Below, one piece after another: positions 25,492-33,924 of a stretch of 64,000 nt of DNA. The stretch covers positions 4,364,001 to 4,428,000 of the forward strand of contig NZ_CP042467.1 in the NCBI RefSeq assembly GCF_007993755.1. Reading direction: 5' to 3'. This DNA is from Microvenator marinus. GTDB lineage: Bacteria; Myxococcota_A; Bradymonadia; Bradymonadales; Bradymonadaceae. The notes under the pieces are model-generated. The model searched no databases. It worked only from the letters and a program-made list of their open reading frames with translations, and was not told the DNA's origin. The stretch's first letter is position 1, and each line of letters begins with the position of its first letter. The position numbers were made by a program, and so were the translations under genes.

Positions 25492-27075
25492 GTGAATGAA
25501 ATACAAGTCAAACAAACCCCGAACGCGAGCCCCTATGTCGACCAAATTTTGACGCCCGATGCGCTCAGTTTTCTCGCCGCGCTCGTCCGCGAATTCAGAC
25601 CGCGCGTCCGTGAGATATTGGCTCAACGAGCCAAGGTCCAAGAACGGCTAGATGACGGAGCAGAGTTCGGATTCCTCGAGCAAACCAAAGAGATTCGCGA
25701 GGCCGATTGGAAGGTCGCTCCGCTGCCGCAAGATCTACTCGATAGACGCGTCGAAATCACCGGTCCTGTGGACCGCAAGATGGTGATCAACGCGCTCAAT
25801 TCGGGCGCAAAAGTCTTCATGGCAGACTTCGAAGATTCAAACGCGCCAACATGGGAAAACACCCTCGCCGGCCAGGTCAATCTTCGAGATGCCGTGCGTC
25901 GAACCATTGAGTTCACAAATGAAAAGGGTAAGCACTACAAACTTGTTGAGAAGCCAGCGGTATTAATGGTGCGCCCTCGTGGGTGGCATCTTCGAGAAGA
26001 ACACATCTTGGTGGATGGTGAGCCGGCGCCGGCGAGCCTCGTGGATTTTGGGCTCTTCTTCTTTCATAACGCAAAGGAGCTCTTGGCCCGAGGCTCTGGC
26101 CCCTATTTCTATTTGCCAAAACTTGAAAGTCACCTTGAGGCCCGTCTTTGGAATGACGTCTTTGTAGCCGCGTCCGACGCACTCGAGATTCCAAGAGGCA
26201 CCATCAAGGCCACCGTACTTATCGAGACGATCAGTGCCGCATTCGAGATGGACGAGATTCTGTGGGAGCTTCGTGAACATTCGGCGGGCCTGAATTGCGG
26301 GCGATGGGACTATATCTTTAGCTTCATCAAACGCTTTAGGAACAGGCCAACCGCCGTGATGCCCGACCGAGCTCAGGTGGGCATGACGCAACCGTTCATG
26401 AAGGCCTACTCGGAGCTGGTGATCAAGACGTGTCACCGGCGCGGCGTACATGCCATGGGTGGAATGGCCGCACAGATTCCGATCAAGAACGACCCCGAAG
26501 CCAATGAGGCAGCGATGGCGCGCGTTCGCGCAGACAAGGAGCGCGAGGTCAAGGCCGGACACGACGGCACCTGGGTCGCTCATCCAGGCCTCGTGCCGCT
26601 CGCCATGGAGATATTCGACCGTCATATGCCGGCGGCAAACCAGATCGAGCGCCAACGCCCGGATGTAAATCCAAGCGCCGAAGCGTTGGTAGAGATACCG
26701 GAAGGTACTCGCACTACGGATGGCCTCAGGCTCAATATCCGCGTGGGTATTCGCTACATCGAGGCTTGGCTTCGCGGACAAGGGTGCGTGCCGATCTACA
26801 ACCTGATGGAGGATGCCGCTACGGCTGAGATTTCACGTACACAGGTCTGGCAATGGCTCAGGCACGGCGCTGAGATCGAAGGCGTGGTGCTCGATGAAGC
26901 GCTCTTTGAAAATGAACTCAAAGCTCAGGTGGCGCTCATTCACGAGGAGGTAGGCGACTCCGCGTACGAACAAGGTCGTTTTCCCGAAGCAATTTCACTC
27001 TTTAGGGACCTTTGCCTCCACCAAGACTTTGTCGAGTTTTTGACCCTTCCAGCTTACGAAATGCTTCAAGACTGA
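25492..27075 (+). CDS. aceB: Malate synthase A
   Basis: A ~527-residue malate synthase that joins glyoxylate and acetyl-CoA to malate, the second step of the glyoxylate shunt. Family marks include [13 protein letters not shown], a metal/glyoxylate site region around [17 protein letters not shown], the signature [12 protein letters not shown], and the catalytic-acid region [20 protein letters not shown]. The length matches the malate synthase A type, not the ~720-residue G type. The start is GTG 25492, eight bases after GGAG; GTG 25483 overlaps that site. Isocitrate lyase follows after 33 bases, forming the operon. The unusual leader upstream suggests strong regulation. Confidence 0.95.
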   Translation: MNEIQVKQTPNASPYVDQILTPDALSFLAALVREFRPRVREILAQRAKVQERLDDGAEFGFLEQTKEIREADWKVAPLPQDLLDRRVEITGPVDRKMVINALNSGAKVFMADFEDSNAPTWENTLAGQVNLRDAVRRTIEFTNEKGKHYKLVEKPAVLMVRPRGWHLREEHILVDGEPAPASLVDFGLFFFHNAKELLARGSGPYFYLPKLESHLEARLWNDVFVAASDALEIPRGTIKATVLIETISAAFEMDEILWELREHSAGLNCGRWDYIFSFIKRFRNRPTAVMPDRAQVGMTQPFMKAYSELVIKTCHRRGVHAMGGMAAQIPIKNDPEANEAAMARVRADKEREVKAGHDGTWVAHPGLVPLAMEIFDRHMPAANQIERQRPDVNPSAEALVEIPEGTRTTDGLRLNIRVGIRYIEAWLRGQGCVPIYNLMEDAATAEISRTQVWQWLRHGAEIEGVVLDEALFENELKAQVALIHEEVGDSAYEQGRFPEAISLFRDLCLHQDFVEFLTLPAYEMLQD

Positions 27076-27108
27076 AGATACCCGCGGGAATTCCCGCAAG
27101 GAGAGACC

Positions 27109-28338
27109 ATGAAAGACCGATTCGAAGGAATTCAACGAAACTACACCGAAGAAACCGTCAAGAGTTTGAGGGGGTCGGTGAAGATTGAGTACACCCTTGC
27201 AACGCGCGGCGCTCAGAAACTCTGGGAGCTTCTTCACGAAGAAGAGCCGGTAGCGGCACTTGGAGCGCTCACGGGAAATATGGCCGTTCAGCAGGTTCGA
27301 GCCGGAATGAAGGCCATTTACCTCAGTGGTTGGCAGGTTGCGGCCGACGCAAATAACGCAGGCCAGATGTATCCCGACCAAAGCCTCTATCCCGCAAGTT
27401 CGGTGCCCGATGTGGTCAAGCGCATCAATAACGCGCTCCTCAGGGCCGACCAGATCGAGCATGTCGAGGGTGGAGCTTCTCGTGATTGGTTGGTGCCGAT
27501 TGTGGCCGATGCCGAGGCAGGTTTTGGTGGCCCGCTCAACGCCTTTGAGTTGATGAAAGGCATGATTGAGGCAGGCGCTGCCGGCGTACACTTCGAGGAC
27601 CAGCTCTCCAGTGAGAAGAAATGTGGGCACCTCGGTGGCAAGGTCTTGGTTCCTACGTCGCAGTTTGTGAGGACCTTGAATGCGGCGCGTCTTGCTGCCG
27701 ATGTGATGGGTGTGCCAACGCTTTTGATCGCTCGAACGGACGCGAATAGCGCGAATCTCCTGACCAGCGATATCGACCCACGGGACAAGGAATTCACGAC
27801 CGGTGAACGCACCCCCGAGGGCTTCTTCCACGTGCGCGGTGGAATTGAGCAGGCGATTGCCCGTGGGCTCGCCTATGCTCCGTACGCCGACTTGATTTGG
27901 TGCGAGACTTCGACGCCGGACCTCGACGAGGCGCGGCGCTTTGCCGAGGCTATCCACGCCAAACACCCAGGCAAGCTGCTCGCCTATAACTGCTCGCCGT
28001 CCTTCAACTGGCGCAAACACCTCGACGACGAGACGATCGCGAATTTCCGAAAAGAGCTCAACCAGATGGGCTATAAGTTCCAGTTCATTACGCTGGCCGG
28101 ATTCCACGCGCTCAACTACGGGATGTTTGAGCTTGCACGCGACTATGTGGGCCGCGGCATGAGCGCTTATGCGGACTTGCAGGACGCCGAGTTCGCGGCT
28201 GTGGAACACGGCTACACCGCTGTAAAGCACCAGCGCGAAGTGGGAACCGGATATTTTGACGCGGTTACGCTCGCGTTATCAGGCGGCGAGTCTTCCACAA
28301 CCGCGCTTGATAACTCCACAGAGGCGCATCAGTTCTAG
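27109..28338 (+). CDS. aceA: Isocitrate lyase
   Basis: A 409-residue isocitrate lyase that splits isocitrate to glyoxylate and succinate, opening the glyoxylate shunt. The catalytic loop KKCGHLGGK with the active-site Cys is intact, as are [19 protein letters not shown] and the YNCSPSFNW segment. The ribosome site AAGGAGAG is strong; a small GCGGG...CCCGC stem lies just before it in the 33-base gap after aceB. With malate synthase this allows growth on acetate or fatty acids, matching the acyl-CoA ligase and dehydrogenase in the window. No terminator is visible after the stop. Confidence 0.96.
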   Translation: MKDRFEGIQRNYTEETVKSLRGSVKIEYTLATRGAQKLWELLHEEEPVAALGALTGNMAVQQVRAGMKAIYLSGWQVAADANNAGQMYPDQSLYPASSVPDVVKRINNALLRADQIEHVEGGASRDWLVPIVADAEAGFGGPLNAFELMKGMIEAGAAGVHFEDQLSSEKKCGHLGGKVLVPTSQFVRTLNAARLAADVMGVPTLLIARTDANSANLLTSDIDPRDKEFTTGERTPEGFFHVRGGIEQAIARGLAYAPYADLIWCETSTPDLDEARRFAEAIHAKHPGKLLAYNCSPSFNWRKHLDDETIANFRKELNQMGYKFQFITLAGFHALNYGMFELARDYVGRGMSAYADLQDAEFAAVEHGYTAVKHQREVGTGYFDAVTLALSGGESSTTALDNSTEAHQF

Positions 28339-28441
28339 GGATTTGGGGTGATTAACGCGTTGCGTCAAAAATCCATTGACACCAGCTTCGAAATTCCCCA
28401 TTCTAATGCACGTGAAGGTGTCAGGTCCTTCATTTCGGATC

Positions 28442-28487
28442 CCCGGCGCGGTCCGTGCCTCCCTCCAGTTTTATGGGCCGCGCCGGG
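28442..28487 (+). promoter_or_regulatory. Long GC-rich stem in the glutamate synthase leader
   Basis: CCCGGCGCGG (28442-28451) and CCGCGCCGGG (28478-28487) are perfectly complementary over 10 bp with a 26-base loop. The stem lies within the 242-base gap between aceA and the glutamate synthase gene, about 95 bases before its ATG. TTGACA at 28376-28381 could be the -35 of a promoter, with TCTAAT at 28402 as an over-spaced -10. The stem has no T-run, so it is not a simple terminator. It may be a structured 5' leader. Confidence 0.45.
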
Positions 28488-28580
28488 TCGATTCCGATTT
28501 CGCTACCACCACATCGCATCCGCGGCGCAAACTCAGCCTGAGTTTGAGATGTGCGCGTGTGCCCAACGCATGGAGTATGA

Positions 28581-31500
28581 ATGCGCGAGAGTCAAACGAG
28601 TCCAGAGCCAATTTGGGAGCGAGAACGAGACGCCTGTGGAATCGGGTTTGTCTGCGATATCGAAGGTCGCGCTTCGCATCAGGTACTCAAAGAAGGACTC
28701 GTGGCGCTCGAAAAACTCCAACACCGCGGCGTAGTCCACGAAGACGGAGTTTCGGGCGATGGCGCTGGCGTGATGACTCAGATTCCGTGGGCTTTGGTCG
28801 AGGCCGATGTGCCCGCGGCGGTAAATACTTCGGCTAGCGGACGCGCGCTGGCGCAGGTCTTTCTTCCTGCAGAAGCGAACCAAGACGCGCGAATCTTGCA
28901 AGCGGTGCGAGACGCATTGAGTGCGTTTGACCTGGAATTGCTCGGGACGCGAGAGCCTCCTGTATTGCGCGACGCGCTCGGTGAAAGAGAGCGGAAAATC
29001 GCTCCGCGTCTCCTCCAGATTGTGATTGGCGGAAAGGATCTGGAGCAACCCCTTTACCTAGCTCGACGCCGTATAGAGCGGGCGCTGGCCGACGTTGACG
29101 GATTCAGCGTGGTCTCGATGTCGGCTCGGACCGTTGTCTACAAGGCCTTGGTCAAACCGTCACAACTCTCGGTCTACTATCCCGATCTCCAGAACCCTAA
29201 ATACCAAACCGCGGTGGTGCTCTTTCACCAACGCTACAGCACGAATTCCGCGGTGCGCTGGGATCTCGCGCAGCCCTTGCGCTATCTGGCGCATAACGGC
29301 GAGATCAACACTGTCCATGGAAACATCAACCGTCAACTCGCGAGGGAGCGTGGCTGGCTCGTCGAGCCCAAAACCGCCGGCGCGTTTGAGTCAGCCCTCG
29401 ACGACGTGGTGCCGGTCATTCAACCGAGAGGGAGCGACTCGATGGCACTCGATAATGTGCTGGAGTTGCTCAGTGTTGGCTCTCAAGGAAAACGGCCGAA
29501 TCTGGTCGGGCATAACTTAGTCTTGGCGGTCCGCGCATTGGTTCCGGAAGCCTATGAAACGAAGCCGCTCTCGGCCGCAATGAAGGCGTTTTACCGATAC
29601 CACGCTGCCATGCTTGAGCCATGGGATGGGCCGGCCGCGCTTGTGTTTACCAATGGCCGAAGTGTGGGTGCGGCGCTTGACCGAAACGGGCTCAGGCCGC
29701 TTCGCTATTGGATTACCGACGAACGTGTGATCGTGGCGTCCGAGGCCGGTGTGGTGGAAGTTCCGGAGGAGAAGATTCGAGAGAAGGGGAGGCTTGGTCC
29801 GGGACAAATGCTCTCGGTCAATATCTCGACCGGCCGCATCTTCAGAGACCACGAGATCCGACATGAACTCGAGCAAATGGGAGCGTGGGAAGACCTCGTC
29901 TCGTCTCATCTTCGAGAGTTGAAGGAGCCCCAGAGCCTCGACGTACCGGGCTCCGAGGCGAGTCTTGTCGCTCGCCAAAAGACGTTTGGATGGAGTCGTG
30001 AACACGCGGAGAGAATTCTCGAGCCGATCGTCTTTGAGAAGCGCGAGCCTATCGGTTCGATGGGCGACGACACGCCTCTCGCCGTGCTCTCGGAGAACCC
30101 TCAGCGACTCTACAGGTTCTTCAAACAGAGTTTTGCCCAGGTCACGAACCCTCCCATCGACCCGATTCGAGAAGCTCTGGTGATGTCTCTGACCACCCGA
30201 CTTGGCTCAGTAGGCTCGATACTCGGGGGCGATGACCCTGATGCCGCGCTGGTAGAGTTCAAGTCGCCAGTTCTGGGGCCTCGTGAGTTTCGCCAGATCT
30301 TTGAACAAGAGCATTTTGGCGTGCACGTGCTGGACACCACATGGCCTGTTGCGTCCGGGCCAGATGGGATGGTGTTGAGGCTCAAGAAGATTGTGGACGA
30401 GGCCCGGGACGCGATCGCTGCTGGCTCGCAAATCTTGGTACTCAGCGACGCAAACGTCAGTGCCGAACGTGCTCCTTTGCCCATTCTGCTGGCCAACGGT
30501 GCGATTCACTTTGGTTTGATCGAGCTGGGCCTTCGTATGAAAGTCGCGGTGGTTTGCGACGCGAGTGATGTGCTCGAAGACCACGATATTGCTTGTCTTC
30601 TCTCGTTTGGCGCACTTCTGGTCTACCCGAGGCTGGCCATCGACTCTGCCATTGAAGTGGCGTCGCGTTTGATGCCCGAAAACGATGCTGTTGGGACCTA
30701 TATTGCTGTGGTTGAAAAGGGGCTCAAAAAGATTATGGCCAAGCTCGGTATCTCGGCCATGGCGAGCTACAGAGGTGCCCAAACCTTCGAGATTTTGGGC
30801 CTGAATGATGATCTTGTGAACAGTCTCTTCAAAGGCACGCCGTCCCGAATTGGCGGCGTGGGTCTAGAGGAGCTCGCCGCACATGTTTTGGAATTTCACG
30901 CACAGGCATGGGGCGAAGATGCGCGCCTTAAGGACCAAGGTATCTATCGATTCCGGCGCGACGGCGAGTACCACGCGTTTAATCCTAGCGTGTTCAAACC
31001 CCTTCATAAGGCGGTTCGTGAGCAAGATAGTGCCGCGTTCGAGGAGTACCGAAGAGCCGTCGATGAGCGTCCGCCCATGGCGCTCCGCGACCTTTTGACG
31101 TGGGAGTCGAACCCGATTCCTCTGGACGAAGTGGAGTCGGCCGACGAGATCGTGAAGCGGTTTTGCACTCAGGCCATGAGCTTTGGCGCGCTTTCTAAGG
31201 AGACGCACGAGACACTTGCTGTGGCCATGAACCGCATCGGGGCGAAGAGTAATTCGGGTGAGGGTGGAGAGGATCACGCGCGATTTGGGCCGTATGGGGC
31301 AAAGGCCGAAGGCCGAATGCTCGGTGCGTGGCAGCCTGATGCGACCGACGTGGCCTCGAGTGCGATCAAGCAAGTGGCGTCTGGAAGATTCGGCGTCACT
31401 CCAAGCTATCTCGTGAGCGCACAGGAGATCGAGATCAAGATGGCGCAAGGCTCCAAGCCGGGCGAAGGTGGCCAGATTCCGGGCGATAAAGTGACGGCGG

Positions 31501-32999
31501 ATATCGCCGCCACGCGCGGCTCGGTTCCAGGGGTGATGTTGATTTCACCGCCGCCACATCACGATATCTACAGCATCGAAGACTTGGCGCAGCTGATTCA
31601 CGACCTCAAACAAGTCTCGCAAAAGCCGATCTGTGTGAAGCTCGTCTCGTGTGCAGGCGTGGGAACCATTGCTGCGGGCGTAGCAAAAGGCGGGGCGCGT
31701 GCGATCCAGATTTCGGGGCACGACGGCGGGACTGGTGCATCGCCCCTGGCAAGTATCAAGCACGCCGGCTTGCCGTGGGAGCTGGGTCTAACCGAAGCTC
31801 AACAAGTCCTTGTGGCGAATGGCCTTAGAAAGCGCGTGAAACTGCGTGTTGACGGTGGCCTAAAGACCGGGAGAGACGTGGTGATCGCGGCGATGATGGG
31901 GGCTGAAGAGTTTGGCTTTGGAACGGCGCCTCTGGTGGCCGCAGGGTGTGTGATGGCGCGTCAATGCCACGCCAATACTTGCCCGGTGGGGATCGCGACG
32001 CAGCGAGAGGACCTGCGCGCCAGATATCCGGGAACACCCGACCACGTGATCGCCTTCATGTACTTCTTGGCGGAGAATGTGCGTCTGATTTTAGCTCAGA
32101 TGGGCGTAAGGCGCATGGCCGATATCATCGGGCACGTTGAGTTGCTCAAGCAGAAGACCAATCTGCCTGAGCGTGCCAGAAGGGTGAGTCTCGATGCGAT
32201 CCTCAAGCCTCCGGTCGGCACCGCTCGCCGATTGGAGACGGAAGATTGGCATATTGCGGCAGCGACGACCGACGAGAAGATCTGGGAGGATTTTAGGGAT
32301 TCTGTTGAGGCTAAGCGCGCCGAAAAGCGCACCTATAAAGTCAGCAATGCTGACCGTTCTTTGGGCTTAAGAATGGCGGGCGAAGTGGCCAAGCGTTACG
32401 GCGATCTCGGCTTAGAACCTGGGCTGCTTGAGATCGAGCTCTATGGGCAGGCAGGCCAAAGCTTAGGTGCATTCTTGCCACAGGGAATCAGTATTTCGCT
32501 AGAGGGCGAGGCCCAAGACGGGGTCGCGAAGAGCCTCGCTGGTGGGCGGGTGTCTATTCGCCCGAGTGGGGCACGTGAAAACGATGTCTTGATCGGCAAC
32601 ACGTGTTTGTACGGCGCGAGTAAGGGCGAACTCTTTGTGGCTGGAAGGGCAGGTGAGAGGTTTGCCGTGCGTAATTCCGGCGCCGTTGCTGTGGTGGAAG
32701 GGTGTGGCGACCATGGGTGCGAGTACATGACCGGCGGTGTGGTGGTGGTGCTGGGCGAGACCGGCTTGAATTTTGGCGCGGGTATGAGTGGCGGCCAGGC
32801 ATTCGTCTGGGACCCAGACGGCGTGTTCCCCGATCGTGTAAATCGCGACAGCGTGACGGTGGAGCCCGTCGCGGAAGCCGATTTCCCCAAGTTGCGTATG
32901 ATTCTGGAGGCGCATATGGCCGCCACGGGCTCAAAGCGTGCTGTTCAGGCGCTTTCAAGCCTTGAGAGCTTCCTGACCGTGACGGCCCTCTCGGCGTAG
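28581..32999 (+). CDS. gltB: Glutamate synthase large subunit
   Basis: A 1472-residue glutamate synthase, which makes two glutamates from glutamine and 2-oxoglutarate. The N-terminal class II amidotransferase domain begins with the nucleophile Cys19 (DACGIGF), which is normally exposed by removal of the preceding residues. The FMN-binding synthase domain (about 850-1200) contains ISGHDGGTGASPL and the [3Fe-4S] cluster segment MARQCHANTCPVGIA. The C-terminal GXGXG beta-helix (about 1250-1440) has GCGDHGCEYMTGG. GGAG at 28571-28574 sets the ATG. The small subunit (gltD) is not adjacent, so the electron donor (NADPH via a distant GltD, or ferredoxin) is open. Confidence 0.95.
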   Translation: MRESQTSPEPIWERERDACGIGFVCDIEGRASHQVLKEGLVALEKLQHRGVVHEDGVSGDGAGVMTQIPWALVEADVPAAVNTSASGRALAQVFLPAEANQDARILQAVRDALSAFDLELLGTREPPVLRDALGERERKIAPRLLQIVIGGKDLEQPLYLARRRIERALADVDGFSVVSMSARTVVYKALVKPSQLSVYYPDLQNPKYQTAVVLFHQRYSTNSAVRWDLAQPLRYLAHNGEINTVHGNINRQLARERGWLVEPKTAGAFESALDDVVPVIQPRGSDSMALDNVLELLSVGSQGKRPNLVGHNLVLAVRALVPEAYETKPLSAAMKAFYRYHAAMLEPWDGPAALVFTNGRSVGAALDRNGLRPLRYWITDERVIVASEAGVVEVPEEKIREKGRLGPGQMLSVNISTGRIFRDHEIRHELEQMGAWEDLVSSHLRELKEPQSLDVPGSEASLVARQKTFGWSREHAERILEPIVFEKREPIGSMGDDTPLAVLSENPQRLYRFFKQSFAQVTNPPIDPIREALVMSLTTRLGSVGSILGGDDPDAALVEFKSPVLGPREFRQIFEQEHFGVHVLDTTWPVASGPDGMVLRLKKIVDEARDAIAAGSQILVLSDANVSAERAPLPILLANGAIHFGLIELGLRMKVAVVCDASDVLEDHDIACLLSFGALLVYPRLAIDSAIEVASRLMPENDAVGTYIAVVEKGLKKIMAKLGISAMASYRGAQTFEILGLNDDLVNSLFKGTPSRIGGVGLEELAAHVLEFHAQAWGEDARLKDQGIYRFRRDGEYHAFNPSVFKPLHKAVREQDSAAFEEYRRAVDERPPMALRDLLTWESNPIPLDEVESADEIVKRFCTQAMSFGALSKETHETLAVAMNRIGAKSNSGEGGEDHARFGPYGAKAEGRMLGAWQPDATDVASSAIKQVASGRFGVTPSYLVSAQEIEIKMAQGSKPGEGGQIPGDKVTADIAATRGSVPGVMLISPPPHHDIYSIEDLAQLIHDLKQVSQKPICVKLVSCAGVGTIAAGVAKGGARAIQISGHDGGTGASPLASIKHAGLPWELGLTEAQQVLVANGLRKRVKLRVDGGLKTGRDVVIAAMMGAEEFGFGTAPLVAAGCVMARQCHANTCPVGIATQREDLRARYPGTPDHVIAFMYFLAENVRLILAQMGVRRMADIIGHVELLKQKTNLPERARRVSLDAILKPPVGTARRLETEDWHIAAATTDEKIWEDFRDSVEAKRAEKRTYKVSNADRSLGLRMAGEVAKRYGDLGLEPGLLEIELYGQAGQSLGAFLPQGISISLEGEAQDGVAKSLAGGRVSIRPSGARENDVLIGNTCLYGASKGELFVAGRAGERFAVRNSGAVAVVEGCGDHGCEYMTGGVVVVLGETGLNFGAGMSGGQAFVWDPDGVFPDRVNRDSVTVEPVAEADFPKLRMILEAHMAATGSKRAVQALSSLESFLTVTALSA

Positions 33000-33000
33000 G

Positions 33001-33924
33001 CTAGCGTTTATGCAGTGGATTGGAGGCCAACGCTTTCAAGAGGTCTTCCAGGGAAGCCTTGGCAGCAGGTGCCGCCTTTGAAATCTCTGCCTGCACCAAG
33101 GCAACACTTTCGGATGAATTTACGATCAAGATGGCCTTGCGCAGTTCTTTCTGGAGCTGTGGCTCTTTCGCGTAGGTTCGAATCAACGCAGCAGCACTCA
33201 AGTTGCGGACTTGCTCGCCCTCACCTGAAGCCGCCACCACATCAGTCTTCCACGCCCACGCGTTGCCATGGTCGCGCAAAGACTCGACGAGCGCGCGTTT
33301 TTCAGAATCAGCCTTGGCCTGCTCAAGCCTGCCTACCAAATACTCCGTGACGACCAGACGGCGGCAATGCGCCATGCCTTCGAGCACAGCCTCAGCGCGC
33401 GCGCCTTCGCCGGCAGAAGCCTTGATGAGGAACTCTGCGGCCTCTTGGTCTTGGAGCTTTCCAAGCGCCTCAGCGGCTGTCCTCAGAACCCAAGTGTCAG
33501 ACTCCTGGCTCACCACACGCTCAAGCACCGGCCGAGCGATAGGATTTCTGAGTCTGCCAAGGGCATGTAAGACGCCGATGCGCCAGCCCTGGCGCACCGA
33601 AGGACGCTGGTTCGCGAAGGGTTTGTCTTGGATGAGGTCGTCCATCAGCGCCCAAACGGCGTTTGGCCCGAGGAGGTCCAGAGTTGTCCCTACAGGGGCG
33701 ATCCTGCCGCGTTTTCGAGCGTCCAACTCCGGCATTTCTTCGCGCAACTGCTTGACTGCAGCAAACTCGGCTGCATGGGCCTTTCGAGCACCTTCAATCT
33801 GCTTCGTAAGGGCGTTGAGCTCTGCAGAGCTTGTAACCGGAGCGTCTGGATTTTGCGCCATAGCGAGCCCCGAGAAGCCAAAGCCGGCAAGTGCGAGTGC
33901 AAAAATAATTGGTTTGATTCTCAT
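33001..33924 (-). CDS. Secreted HEAT-repeat protein
   Basis: A 307-residue protein with a signal peptide (cleavage near LAMAQ). It has repeated helical pairs typical of HEAT/PBS-lyase-type repeats, for example IGVLHALGRLRNPIARPVL and LRTAAEALGKLQDQEAAEFL. The ATG 33924 overlaps the stop of the deiminase gene upstream (TAATG), with GGAGGAAA as ribosome site, so it is translationally coupled to it; the ATG at 33939 is less likely. HEAT proteins bind partner proteins, and the coupling suggests it binds or regulates the deiminase or its targets. Confidence 0.8.
   Translation of the reverse strand: MRIKPIIFALALAGFGFSGLAMAQNPDAPVTSSAELNALTKQIEGARKAHAAEFAAVKQLREEMPELDARKRGRIAPVGTTLDLLGPNAVWALMDDLIQDKPFANQRPSVRQGWRIGVLHALGRLRNPIARPVLERVVSQESDTWVLRTAAEALGKLQDQEAAEFLIKASAGEGARAEAVLEGMAHCRRLVVTEYLVGRLEQAKADSEKRALVESLRDHGNAWAWKTDVVAASGEGEQVRNLSAAALIRTYAKEPQLQKELRKAILIVNSSESVALVQAEISKAAPAAKASLEDLLKALASNPLHKR

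Noticed and set aside
26995-28230. 411-residue open frame on the minus strand
   Set aside because: It lies wholly opposite isocitrate lyase, has no signal or domain and no ribosome site. It is open because of codon bias in the real gene.
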